This document shows, in pieces, positions 43,479 through 51,786 of a stretch of DNA of 64,000 bases (its first letter is position 1; each line of letters starts with the position of its first letter). A program made the translations under genes and the position numbers. The notes beneath the pieces are model-generated. The model did no database searches. It was not told the DNA's origin and saw nothing but the letters and a program-made list of their open reading frames with translations. Source of the stretch: Candidatus Poribacteria bacterium (lineage in GTDB: Bacteria > Poribacteria > WGA-4E > WGA-3G); NCBI GenBank assembly GCA_028820845.1, contig JAPPII010000122.1:41975-105974 (forward strand), written 5' to 3'.

Positions 43479-43749
43479 AATTCCTTCGCTCCGTTTTGTC
43501 CATATCCCTTGCGCTGACAATTAACGCCCGATGATTTGACTTTAGGATAAGAACAACGATAAGATAACGGCCCGCGTCCGTTTGTCCCATAGCCGAGTAG
43601 ACATCTTCCCCTGGCCGATCGCCTTTAGAGACGAAACGAAAATATGGGTGATTGGCTAAAACTTCCTCAACTTCGGTTTTTTCTACATCGTGCTTTATCG
43701 CTAATTTTTCAACAAATTGTTGTAGCCATATAATCTCATCAATCCGCAA
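43462..43749 (-). CDS. BrnT-like toxin
   Basis: 95 residues. The start is TTG 43749, with GGAG 7 nt before it; no ATG is available between the upstream in-frame stop and this point. The sequence (EIIWLQQFVEKLAIKHDVEK; VEEVLANHP; GDRPGEDVYSAMGQTDAGRY; ISARDM-type ending VSARDMDKTERRNY) follows the BrnT/COG2929 ribonuclease-toxin pattern, including the C-terminal SAR-M-ER--Y signature. In typical loci it is followed by a short antitoxin starting with the FWDTHSLADYWD segment. Here that segment starts the 1526-residue STAND protein, whose ATG overlaps this gene by 17 nt. Toxin length looks complete. Confidence 0.8.
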   Translation of the reverse strand: MRIDEIIWLQQFVEKLAIKHDVEKTEVEEVLANHPYFRFVSKGDRPGEDVYSAMGQTDAGRYLIVVLILKSNHRALIVSARDMDKTERRNYGRQK

Positions 43750-43885
43750 ATTCTTGCTCCGGTTCCGTATTGGCGTTCCGACAACTCGCTTTCAGATTTC
43801 CTCGTACTATATTGATACATTCTCAGACTAAGTAGGCAGAATCAGGCGAGTGCTATACACTTTGCCGGTTCTCTCTTCTTAAAAT

Positions 43886-43915
43886 ATTATATCACATTGG
43901 CTAACGTCTTTGCAA
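43886..43915 (-). promoter_or_regulatory. Candidate sigma-70 promoter for the toxin-STAND operon
   Basis: Minus-strand TTGCAA (43910-43915), an 18-bp spacer and TATAAT (43886-43891) with an upstream TGTGA. It would give a leader of ~130 nt before the toxin TTG. Confidence 0.6.
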
Positions 43916-43982
43916 TATTTTACGGGTGTGTAACAGGGCTATTTAGTTTTAAGAGATAAGTTTACCTATGTGAAGGTTAACT

Positions 43983-44095
43983 ATGGATGGATGCCAGAAT
44001 TTAAATGTAATACAAGGAATGGATTTGGTCTATTCCCAGACCAAATCCGGGACAGCGCACTTTTCCCGAACAAGTTCGGGCATCCTGACATCCAT
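43983..44095. repeat. Composite palindromic element (GGATTTRGTCT family)
   Basis: The outer imperfect inverted repeat is ATGGATG-C-CAG (43983-43993) with CTG-A-CATCCAT (44085-44095). It encloses GGATTTGGTCT-ATTCCC-AGACCAAATCC (44021-44048) and CCCGAAC-AA-GTTCGGG (44065-44080). The first hairpin is homologous to 14398-14425. Confidence 0.75.
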
Positions 44096-44122
44096 TAATG
44101 GGAGGTAGTTGCAAGGAGGAAT

Positions 44123-45193
44123 TCATTGCCGATCCCACGGAAGGTCAACACCTAATTCGTCAGCAAGTGTTTCAAGTTCCCGCACGGGTTCTCGGTGGAG
44201 CGGTATCCCGTTTGCCCGGCGTTCTTGGGTGAGTTCCCATTCAATCTCACCGGGAAGCGTGACGCGCGTAAACCCGCTACGTGGCGTAGCTCGCCGCGTC
44301 ATTTGAATCTGTCGATCAATCTCGGCTTTAAACTCTGCGAGGGAGGTAAAACTGGCGATGTTAATCGCAAAGAAAAAGTGTGAAGATACGCGTTTCTCAA
44401 GGGGGGCATCGCCGGGCTGATAGTGCTTGTTGATACCCATCAACCCACCGCTCAATGGACCGCATAAGACATCCATCACAATCGCAAGCGCAGAGCCTTT
44501 AGGACCCGCAGCGGGTAGGATAGCAGCAACCTTGCTCGGATCATCCGTCTCATTGCCATCGGCATCGAGTCCCCATCCCAACGGAATTTTCTCCTGATAG
44601 AGTCGCGCTGTCCCAATCCTTCCCGCGGCAGCGGCACCGCATGCCATATCCAGGATGATGGGTGGCTCTTCGCCTGCGGGTATCGCGAACGAGAGCGCGT
44701 TGTTTCCAATGGAAGTGCTTCTGGCACCATGGACAGCGACATTCACACCCAGTCCATTCGTCGTTGCAAAACCAATCATATCGTGCGAAACGGCTCGCAT
44801 TGCATGACTGGAGGCAGCCCCAAAGTGATTGCTATTGCGAACAACAGCCACGCCAATCGAAGCAGATTTCGCCTTCTCAATCGCCATATTCATTGCGCGG
44901 ACACCCACAAGGTGTCCTAACCCACGATCGCCATTCAGTAAGACAGAAGCGGTATTATCTTCAAGCACTTGTAGTTCCGGGATCGGATTTATATCGCCGT
45001 TGATGATACCGCGAACATAACGCGGGACAGCGCGTGTCGCGTGCGAATGAACACCTCGTAAGTCCATCAGTACCTGCATTTCTGCAATGGTATCCGCATC
45101 CGATTTAGCAACCCCTACTTTTTGATACAGTCGGCTACAGACGCTTTGCAACGCCGATGCCTCTACGATTACCTCTTGCTCGTGTATATTCAT
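44123..45193 (-). CDS. Malate/L-lactate dehydrogenase-family (Ldh family) oxidoreductase
   Basis: 356 residues. The family core is plain: MQVLMDLRGVHSHATRAVPR, VRNSNHFGAASSHAM with the catalytic His, and IGNNALSFAIPAGEEPPIILD, then GPKGSALAIVMDVLCGPLSG. This NAD(P)-dependent fold (YlbC/ComC/DpkA type) differs from classic LDH and reduces 2-oxoacids, sulfolactate, ureidoglycolate or cyclic imines; substrate unknown. GGGGA stands 9 nt before the ATG. Single gene, with the 14-bp inverted repeat at 45231-45277 in its upstream region. Confidence 0.88.
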   Translation of the reverse strand: MNIHEQEVIVEASALQSVCSRLYQKVGVAKSDADTIAEMQVLMDLRGVHSHATRAVPRYVRGIINGDINPIPELQVLEDNTASVLLNGDRGLGHLVGVRAMNMAIEKAKSASIGVAVVRNSNHFGAASSHAMRAVSHDMIGFATTNGLGVNVAVHGARSTSIGNNALSFAIPAGEEPPIILDMACGAAAAGRIGTARLYQEKIPLGWGLDADGNETDDPSKVAAILPAAGPKGSALAIVMDVLCGPLSGGLMGINKHYQPGDAPLEKRVSSHFFFAINIASFTSLAEFKAEIDRQIQMTRRATPRSGFTRVTLPGEIEWELTQERRANGIPLHREPVRELETLADELGVDLPWDRQ

Positions 45194-45230
45194 GGCTTAA
45201 GATCCCCCGAAAATATAAAGATGTTTGGAT

Positions 45231-45277
45231 GGGTCTCCGTGCCCGTCTGAATCAGAGCACACAGGGCACGGAGACCC
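45231..45277. repeat. 14-bp perfect inverted repeat
   Basis: GGGTCTCCGTGCCC (45231-45244) and GGGCACGGAGACCC (45264-45277) with a 19-nt loop, between the divergent Ldh and DUF1592 genes. No T-tract, so a REP-like element rather than a terminator. Confidence 0.75.
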
Positions 45278-45361
45278 TGCGAAACGAAGAGAGGACAAAA
45301 TCAATATCCGGTGCCCCTATTTTAGCAGCCTCAGTTTTAAAACGCAAATTTTGCTCAGAAC

Positions 45362-45391
45362 TTGACTTTGCGTTCTGTGCTATGGTATTAT
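45362..45391 (+). promoter_or_regulatory. Sigma-70 promoter for the DUF1592 gene
   Basis: TTGACT (45362-45367), an 18-bp spacer and TATTAT (45386-45391), about 85 bp before the ATG at 45479. Confidence 0.65.
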
Positions 45392-45478
45392 AACTATAGA
45401 GAAGAACGTTTGTAATAGTCAAGACACATTTGTTTATAGCAAACAAGATCCGACCCTTTTAGCACAGGGAGCAGATCA

Positions 45479-47920
45479 ATGATTCTGTCCAATTACACCC
45501 TACGATGTCTTTGTCTGATTTTGATGCTGGCACTCGTTGCCTTTACCGCCAACCCCGGTGAAAAGGATACCACCGATTTTTCTAAAAATGGCGCGCTATT
45601 TTTAGAACAGTACTGTTTCAGTTGTCACGCGGGTGACCAACCCGCCGCTGAACTCTCCTTGGATTCATACACAGATAACCCTTCCTTGATTAAGGATCGT
45701 GAGGTTTGGGATCGGGTGCTGGACATGGTAGAAACAACGCAGATGCCACCAGAAGATAGCGGACAGCCATCAATAGAAGCATTGGAATCTTTTGTTGCGC
45801 ATATTGAAGCCATCTTTGAACACGCAGACCGCACGGCAAAACCGGATCCTGGACGCGTCACAGTCCGTCGACTCAATCGGGTTGAGTATAAAAACACAGT
45901 CCGAGATCTGCTCAGTGCCGATTTCAATCCGACGGAAAATTTCCCCGCCGATGATGTCGGACACGGATTTGATAACATTGGCGATGTCCTCTCTATGTCA
46001 CCGCTGCTGATGGAGCGCTATCTTGAAGCCGCGGAGGCAATTGTTTCGCGCGTTATCGTATTGGATCCGCTGCCTCCCTCCAGATCCTACCGAAACGGAA
46101 AAATTCTTGAGCCAACTCACGATGATGTTCCTGATGAACGCTACCGCCTGCTCGATCCAACCGCCGCAGAGCCGTGGAAATCCGGTCCGTTTACAACAGG
46201 CGCAGACAATTTCAACATAGCACCCGACGCAGAAATTATCTACCACGCAGTGCTTTATGCTGAGACGGAGAGCGACACCCCTGTAGAGGTTGTTTTATTC
46301 ATTCAAGGCGACGCATTAGCGCACGTAACCCCACCGGAGAAACTTACACGTTTAGTGGGTGTAGATCCGACAGTAGACAATAATATCAAGGTTTTGAAGG
46401 CTTTTAAGATTACCGCTCGCAGCCCCGAAAAAAACCGGACGATTAGAGTCCATCTTACCGGTATTCCGAACATTGAAAACGTCGGCATCGCGATGCTGAA
46501 GCCAAAAGAAGGTGAACCAGACGCTAAACTTCAGATTCGCGTGCTCTGGTCAAAGGGTCCCTTAGAAACCAGACCTAAATCTCATTTCGAGATTCTGGCA
46601 TGCACACCCGGAATTTCCCAAGCCGAACAGACCCGCGAGGTGCTAACACGCTTGCTCCGCCGAGGCTACCGCCGTCCACCGACCGACAACGAAGTCGAAC
46701 AACTCGCGCAGTTTGCAGAATCTGTTCAAGTGGACGGAGTGCCGTGGGAAGCGAGTATCCAAGAAGCGATTAAAGTTATTCTCTGTTCACCGAAATTCCT
46801 CTTTCGATTGGAACTCGATGACCGTCCACAAACGCCAGAACCGCATCCGATTGATGAATTCCAACTCGCTTCTCGGCTCTCCTATTTCTTATGGAGCAGC
46901 ATGCCAGACGACGAACTCCTTGAACTCGCCGAGAAAAAACAACTCACCATCAATCTGGAAGCCCAAGTTAAACGCATGTTAGCTGACGCAAAGGCATCTG
47001 AATTAGGGAGCAGTTTCGGGTCCCAATGGCTTCAGATTCAACGATTGACAACGGTCGCGCCGGATCTCGAAAAATTTCCGTATTTCACTGGCGGCTTACG
47101 CTTGGCTATGCAAAAGGAGACCGAACTTTTTGTTGAATCGATCTTTCGAGAAGACAGGAGTCTGCTTGATCTCATTGATGCCGACTATACCTTCCTTAAT
47201 CAACCGATAGCGAGCCACTACGGTATCGTGGATACACAAGGAAACTGGAGAGGACATAAGAACCCTGTCCCGGGGGGTGAACGGATTCGCGGTAGATCGT
47301 TCCGGCGCGTCAAGTTACAAGGCACCGCACGCGGTGGCATACTTAGCCACGCCAGCGTTTTGACCGTGACCTCTAACCCAACGCGCACCTCTCCCGTCAA
47401 AAGGGGACGCTGGGTGCTGGAACAGATACTCGGTACGCCGCCACCGCCACCGCCACCGGATGTTCCAGAATTAGAAGAAGAGGGTGAGGCGGTTCATGGG
47501 ACTACGCTCCGAGAGCGTCTCGAACAACACCGGGCGGACCCCGCATGTGCTAACTGCCACGCGAAAATGGACCCCATCGGGTTCGCGCTTGAAAACTTCA
47601 ACGCAATCGGCGCGTTTCGGTGGAAAGATGGCGAACAGGCTATCGACACAACGGCGGTATTACCGGATGGAACGGTACTACAACACGGCATAGTAGACCT
47701 GAGACAGGTCGTCTTGGATCGAAAACAGCAGTTCTTACGCGCTTTGACAGAGAAGATGTTAACCTATGCTTTGGGGAGAGGTTTGGAGTATTACGACCGA
47801 CCGACTGTTGAACGTATCGTCGCACAACTCGAAACCGAAGACTACAGAAGTTCGGTACTGGTTACAGAAATCGTCAAAAGCGACCCGTTCCGGTTGCGAC
47901 GTGGCACAGAGAGCGAGTGA
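45479..47920 (+). CDS. DUF1592-type secreted cytochrome-like protein (PSD-family)
   Basis: 813 residues. A signal sequence (LCLILMLALVAFTANP) is followed by a haem-c motif, C46-x2-C49-H50 (CFSCH). Next come the DUF1587/1592/1588/1585 series characteristic of Planctomycetes-type proteins: RRLNRVEYKNTVRDLL, FQLASRLSYFLWSSMPDDEL, the TSNPTRTSPVKRGRWVLEQI block, and a second CANCHAKMDPIGFALENF motif, then LTYALGRGLEYYDRP. Function not established; probably a periplasmic redox protein acting with the DUF1552 partner, which is usually the next gene. Here two other genes stand between them. Preceded by its own promoter. Confidence 0.9.
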   Translation: MILSNYTLRCLCLILMLALVAFTANPGEKDTTDFSKNGALFLEQYCFSCHAGDQPAAELSLDSYTDNPSLIKDREVWDRVLDMVETTQMPPEDSGQPSIEALESFVAHIEAIFEHADRTAKPDPGRVTVRRLNRVEYKNTVRDLLSADFNPTENFPADDVGHGFDNIGDVLSMSPLLMERYLEAAEAIVSRVIVLDPLPPSRSYRNGKILEPTHDDVPDERYRLLDPTAAEPWKSGPFTTGADNFNIAPDAEIIYHAVLYAETESDTPVEVVLFIQGDALAHVTPPEKLTRLVGVDPTVDNNIKVLKAFKITARSPEKNRTIRVHLTGIPNIENVGIAMLKPKEGEPDAKLQIRVLWSKGPLETRPKSHFEILACTPGISQAEQTREVLTRLLRRGYRRPPTDNEVEQLAQFAESVQVDGVPWEASIQEAIKVILCSPKFLFRLELDDRPQTPEPHPIDEFQLASRLSYFLWSSMPDDELLELAEKKQLTINLEAQVKRMLADAKASELGSSFGSQWLQIQRLTTVAPDLEKFPYFTGGLRLAMQKETELFVESIFREDRSLLDLIDADYTFLNQPIASHYGIVDTQGNWRGHKNPVPGGERIRGRSFRRVKLQGTARGGILSHASVLTVTSNPTRTSPVKRGRWVLEQILGTPPPPPPPDVPELEEEGEAVHGTTLRERLEQHRADPACANCHAKMDPIGFALENFNAIGAFRWKDGEQAIDTTAVLPDGTVLQHGIVDLRQVVLDRKQQFLRALTEKMLTYALGRGLEYYDRPTVERIVAQLETEDYRSSVLVTEIVKSDPFRLRRGTESE

Positions 47921-48948
47921 TGGGACGTATTACAACGCATATAATTCTTTTTGTTATCATAATTCTCCAATCCGGCTGTTATGCACTGCCTTATGAAACA
48001 CCAAATCAGAGTCCTATTTTACGGTTGGAGGAAAAATACTCTGTTTATTTGGACGCTACATGGACGACAAAACAGGCAGACGCGCTTTTAAGAGCCTTTG
48101 AATCCATACCCGGGGTGCTGAACCTACGTTTTTCTCAATGGCGCATAAGTGACAAGAACTTGGAAAAGGGTATTGAGATTGAATTTAAAGATAAGTTAAA
48201 ATTCGTTACGATTAGTAGATATATCTTTCCCGTTGAAGAGGATCAAGAGGCGTTGTCACCCGGAAAGGAACTATATTCTGCTGTCGTCCAATTCCTAACG
48301 GAGAATGGGACAAACAGAGCTGTAATAGAATTAATATTACAAAAAAGGTATGGTATATACGTACCCGCTTATGATTCATTGACCGAGGGCACGCCAAGCA
48401 AAACATCAAAACGCTATTCAAATTTTGAAAATGAAGATCTGATGGTCATTATATCGGTATTTGAAGAATTCCCGCAGGCACTCCATAAAATACCAAGATT
48501 AGAATATATAGTTCGTAGAATTGATAAGGGCGAAGAGGAAGATGAAAGAGGCATGAGTTATGCTCGGACGGGTCGTGGTCACATAGAGTTTGCTGAATCC
48601 ATTTTTCGCCGCCGTAATTCTAATACGACTCGGCGCGTAATTGCTCACGAAAAGGCACATTTTATTTGGGCTTTCGTTTTTAATAGAGAAGTTAGAGCGG
48701 ATTGGGCGAAACTTGGGGGATGGCATCGAGATGCAAGCGAATCGGGTTGGTCAACAACCCAAGAACGATCAACGTTTGTATCTGATTACGCTTCTGAAAA
48801 AAATCCAAATGAGGATATGGCGGAAAGTATCGCACATTATCTTATATCGCCCCATAGACTCCGTTCTTGTTGCCCTGAGAAATATGAGTTTATTCATGAG
48901 CGTATGCTTATGTATACCGAAGGATATGAACCGTCTAATGTTATGTAA
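47920..48948 (+). CDS. Putative zincin metallopeptidase lipoprotein
   Basis: 342 residues. ATG 47920 overlaps the TGA of the DUF1592 gene by one base (GTGATG); GTG 47917 is possible. A lipoprotein signal with lipobox ILQSGC. The C-terminal half has VIAHEKAHF (HExxH, ~243-247) and, ~55 residues on, NPNEDMAESIAHY with a candidate third ligand Glu: the arrangement of gluzincin peptidases with an EDxAE helix. I do not recognise a named family. Wording and codons look more A+T-rich than the genes on both sides, which suggests insertion into the DUF1592-SMP30-DUF1552 set, but that is by eye. Confidence 0.65.
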   Translation: MGRITTHIILFVIIILQSGCYALPYETPNQSPILRLEEKYSVYLDATWTTKQADALLRAFESIPGVLNLRFSQWRISDKNLEKGIEIEFKDKLKFVTISRYIFPVEEDQEALSPGKELYSAVVQFLTENGTNRAVIELILQKRYGIYVPAYDSLTEGTPSKTSKRYSNFENEDLMVIISVFEEFPQALHKIPRLEYIVRRIDKGEEEDERGMSYARTGRGHIEFAESIFRRRNSNTTRRVIAHEKAHFIWAFVFNREVRADWAKLGGWHRDASESGWSTTQERSTFVSDYASEKNPNEDMAESIAHYLISPHRLRSCCPEKYEFIHERMLMYTEGYEPSNVM

Positions 48949-48963
48949 ATCTGGGAGATGTTC

Positions 48964-50013
48964 ATGAGCACACCAAAACAATTTTCACGGCGATCATTTT
49001 TAAGTGGTTTAGCGGTCGGTGCTGCCCTACCGTGGTTGGAAACGATAGGTTCCCTTACAGCTTGGGCAGACACGTTCCCGGACGGGAAAACGATTACCCG
49101 TTACCCCGATCCAGCCGTTGAAGTAATAGACCCGCGTTTTGCAAAATATAAAGTTGGCAACGCCGTTGTGGAACGGTTATGGACCGGGGCGCGCTGGTCA
49201 GAGGGACCCGTCTGGTTCGGCGATGGTGGCTTCCTCCTTTGGAGCGACATCCCGAACAACCGGATCCTGAAATGGCAGGAAGCCACTGGCGCAGTAAGCG
49301 TCTATCGCAAACCTTCTAATTATACAAACGGACACACACGCGACCGACAGGGCAGACTCATCAGTTGTGAACACGGCACGCGACGTGTCACACGCACTGA
49401 GTATGACGGAACGGTTACCGTCCTCATAGACAACTTCGAGGGCAAACGCTTCAACGCCCCAAACGACGCAGTTGTCCATCCTGATGGACATATCTGGTTT
49501 ACGGATCCGGGATACGGTATCCTTACGCATTATGAAGGACATAAAGCAGAATTTGAACTGCCGACTTCCGTTTATCGCCTGAACCCAGACACTGGCGAGG
49601 CAGTCGTTGTGACGGAGGAAATCGAGAGACCGAACGGCTTATGTTTTTCACCTGACTATGATAAACTTTACGTTGCTGATACCGGTCCACCGAAAAATAT
49701 CGTTATCCATGATGTTGTAGACGGTGAACGCTTGGCTAACAAACAGGTGTTCGCTGATATGGCACCCGGTGCCGCTGACGGTCTTCGATGCGATATTGAC
49801 GGTAACTTGTGGGCAGGCACAGGTTGGGTCGGCGAAGGCTACGACGGTGTGCATATCTTCGCGCCAGACGGAACGCTTATCGGTAAAATTCACCTTCCCG
49901 AGATTTGTGCGAATATCTGCTTCGGTGGCGTAAAACGAAATAGGCTCTTTATGGCAGGCAGTCAATCTCTTTATTCAGTTTATGTCAATGCACAAGGGGT
50001 GCCGTACTTTTAA
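48964..50013 (+). CDS. SMP-30/gluconolactonase-family protein with Tat signal
   Basis: 349 residues from ATG 48964, chosen for GGGAG 7 nt upstream over ATG 48958. Twin-arginine signal: FSRRSFLSGLAVGAALPWLE, then the cut after LTAWA. The body is the six-bladed SMP-30 propeller: WTGARWSEGPVWFGDGGFLL with the metal Glu, NGHTRDRQGRLISCEHG, FNAPNDAVVHPDGHIWFTDP, RPNGLCFSPDYDKLYVADTG and DGLRCDIDGNLWAGTG. Members hydrolyse sugar lactones with a divalent metal. The signal region is strikingly like that of the DUF1552 protein two steps on (see findings). Confidence 0.9.
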   Translation: MSTPKQFSRRSFLSGLAVGAALPWLETIGSLTAWADTFPDGKTITRYPDPAVEVIDPRFAKYKVGNAVVERLWTGARWSEGPVWFGDGGFLLWSDIPNNRILKWQEATGAVSVYRKPSNYTNGHTRDRQGRLISCEHGTRRVTRTEYDGTVTVLIDNFEGKRFNAPNDAVVHPDGHIWFTDPGYGILTHYEGHKAEFELPTSVYRLNPDTGEAVVVTEEIERPNGLCFSPDYDKLYVADTGPPKNIVIHDVVDGERLANKQVFADMAPGAADGLRCDIDGNLWAGTGWVGEGYDGVHIFAPDGTLIGKIHLPEICANICFGGVKRNRLFMAGSQSLYSVYVNAQGVPYF

Positions 50014-50028
50014 ACGCACGCTAAACAC

Positions 50029-50057
50029 TTGACACGTTATAAAAAATAAGATATAAT
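50029..50057 (+). promoter_or_regulatory. Sigma-70 promoter for the DUF1552 gene
   Basis: TTGACA (50029-50034), a 17-bp spacer and TATAAT (50052-50057): both boxes perfect. About 95 bp before the ATG at 50153 and just after the SMP-30 stop, so DUF1552 can be expressed on its own. Confidence 0.87.
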
Positions 50058-50152
50058 TATGTTATAGGCATTGTGAAACGAGAAATTGGACAGGGACAGC
50101 AGAAGATTTTCGCAAGTCTGCTGCTTTAACTGTGAGGAGTTGACGAAGGATT

Positions 50153-51493
50153 ATGAGCATCTCAAAACAACTTTCACGTCGAACATTCTTACGCGGTCTC
50201 GGTGTCAGTATTGCCCTCCCGTGGCTGGAAGTCATGGGTCCTATCACATCGTGGGCGAACGCGCCTACGAGCGCACAGACAGTTCCGAATCGGATGGCTT
50301 TCCTTTACGTGCCGAATGGAAAAATCATGGAGGATTGGACACCGACGCAGGTAGGCACTGACTATGAACTCACGGATATCTTGAAACCGTTGGAAAATGT
50401 AAAGGACAAAATGCTGGTACTCAGTGGACTGACCGCTGACAAAGCACGCGCGAACGGGGATGGTGGTGGCGATCACGCCCGAGCGATGGCTGCCTTCCTG
50501 ACAGGCGCACAGCCCCGTAAAACCGATGGTGCTGACATTCATGCCGGTGTTTCTGTTGACCAAGTCGCTGCATCGCACGTCGGCAGACGGACCCGGATGC
50601 CTTCGCTTGAACTCGGAATTGATCCCGGCAGAAGGGCAGGCAATTGCGACTCCGGTTATAGCTGCGTCTACTCATCAACGTTGTCGTGGCGTTCTGCTAC
50701 GCAGCCCCTGCCTAAAGAGGTAAACCCAAAACTCGCTTTTGAGCGTCTCTTCTCAACCCTTCCAGATACAGAACGGGAAGAACGCGATCAGCGGCGCAAA
50801 AGCGTCCTCGATTTCGTGATGCAGGACTCAAAAGACCTGCGCCGACACGTCACAGGGAACGATGTCCGCAAACTTGATGAGTACTTCTCCTCTATCCGAG
50901 ACATTGAATTGAGAATCGAAGCAGCTGAAAAATTTCCACCGGTTGAAAGCCCAGACTATACCGTACCGGAGGAAATTCCAGAAGATTATCAGGAGCATCT
51001 GCATCTCATGATGGACCTGATGGTACTCGCATTTCAGGCGGATATAACCCGTGTTACGACCTTCGTCCTCGCAAATGAGGGAAGTAACAGACCCTATCCG
51101 TTTGTCGATGTCTCAGAGGGGCACCACTATCTGTCACATCACAGTGGCGATGAAGAGAAGATAGAAAAAATCAAGCGGATTGATGTTTTCCATTCCGAGC
51201 AGTTGGCATACTTCTTGGAAAAACTCGCCGCAACGTCTGAAGGCGATGGATCGCTCCTTGATCATTCGATGATTCTGTACGGTAGCGGAAACGCAGACGG
51301 CAACCGACACAGCCACCACGATCTCCCCATTATACTCGCAGGCGGTGGTTGCGGCACGATCAAAACCGGACGTCACATCCGTTATCCAAAAGAGACTCCC
51401 CTGAACAACCTATGGCTGTCAATGCTCAATCGTATGGATGTTGAGGTGGCACAAATAGGCGATAGCACTGGTAGCTTACAAGGACTTTCTTAA
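50153..51493 (+). CDS. DUF1552-family Tat-exported protein
   Basis: 446 residues. Tat signal LSRRTFLRGLGVSIALPWLE with cut near TSWANA. The body shows family markers: NRMAFLYVPNGKIMEDWTP, DKMLVLSGLTADKA, GGDHARAMAAFLTGAQP, GCDSGYSCVYSSTLSW-like sequence, DEYFSSIRDIELRIEAAEK, HLMMDLMVLAFQADITRVTT and SMILYGSGNADGNRHSHHDL. A phosphatase/sulfatase-like fold has been suggested for these proteins, with His/Asp residues around GSGNADGNRH; function unknown. It normally pairs with a DUF1592 cytochrome, found here 2.2 kb upstream. Ends at a good terminator. Confidence 0.92.
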   Translation: MSISKQLSRRTFLRGLGVSIALPWLEVMGPITSWANAPTSAQTVPNRMAFLYVPNGKIMEDWTPTQVGTDYELTDILKPLENVKDKMLVLSGLTADKARANGDGGGDHARAMAAFLTGAQPRKTDGADIHAGVSVDQVAASHVGRRTRMPSLELGIDPGRRAGNCDSGYSCVYSSTLSWRSATQPLPKEVNPKLAFERLFSTLPDTEREERDQRRKSVLDFVMQDSKDLRRHVTGNDVRKLDEYFSSIRDIELRIEAAEKFPPVESPDYTVPEEIPEDYQEHLHLMMDLMVLAFQADITRVTTFVLANEGSNRPYPFVDVSEGHHYLSHHSGDEEKIEKIKRIDVFHSEQLAYFLEKLAATSEGDGSLLDHSMILYGSGNADGNRHSHHDLPIILAGGGCGTIKTGRHIRYPKETPLNNLWLSMLNRMDVEVAQIGDSTGSLQGLS

Positions 51494-51518
51494 CACCTAA
51501 TCGAAATATTACTCCGTT

Positions 51519-51555
51519 GGGCGAGGATGGCTTCGGCTTTGTGCCTCGCCCTTTT
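51519..51555 (+). terminator. Intrinsic terminator after the DUF1552 gene
   Basis: GGGCGAGG (51519-51526) pairs with CCTCGCCC (51544-51551), 17-nt loop, then TTTT. Confidence 0.8.
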
Positions 51556-51627
51556 CTGTTTGGCAAACATACCCTCTAATATAACCTAAGCTGCCACGAT
51601 GTAGTATAGACTGTTAGTTTGGTTTTC

Positions 51628-51786
51628 CTAAGGTGATCCAGTCTCAGCGATCTTCATCAACGTATCCTCGTCCAAATCAAGGTCCACATCTTCTGAAAAA
51701 GGTTGTGGCACCTTATACGGGGTTTTCGCGTAAATCTCAACGATATTCTCGTCTGGATCATAGAAATAAAGTATTTTTACCTTTTT
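51628..51786 (-). pseudogene. C-terminal remnant of a VOC/glyoxalase-family gene
   Basis: In a frame offset from the adjacent gene, the minus strand reads KKVKILYFYDPDENIVEIYA, then KTPYKVPQPFSEDVDLDLDE and a stop at 51628. YFxDPDxNxxExY is the C-terminal strand and metal-ligand Glu of vicinal-oxygen-chelate enzymes (glyoxalase, dioxygenase, fosfomycin resistance types). The frame opens only at 51786, so ~100 N-terminal residues are gone, replaced by the 3' part of the gene at 51758-52981. The join is at an A-rich run (GAAAAAAGGTAAAAAT on that strand). Confidence 0.7.

Larger units (their letters stand above)
43750..44122. other. Intergenic region upstream of the toxin-STAND operon
   Basis: 373 bp. 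It contains the promoter at 43886-43915 and the palindromic element at 43983-44095, and runs to the stop of the Ldh-family gene on the same strand. The ~135 bp between promoter and toxin start have no recognised operator. No gene. Confidence 0.6.
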
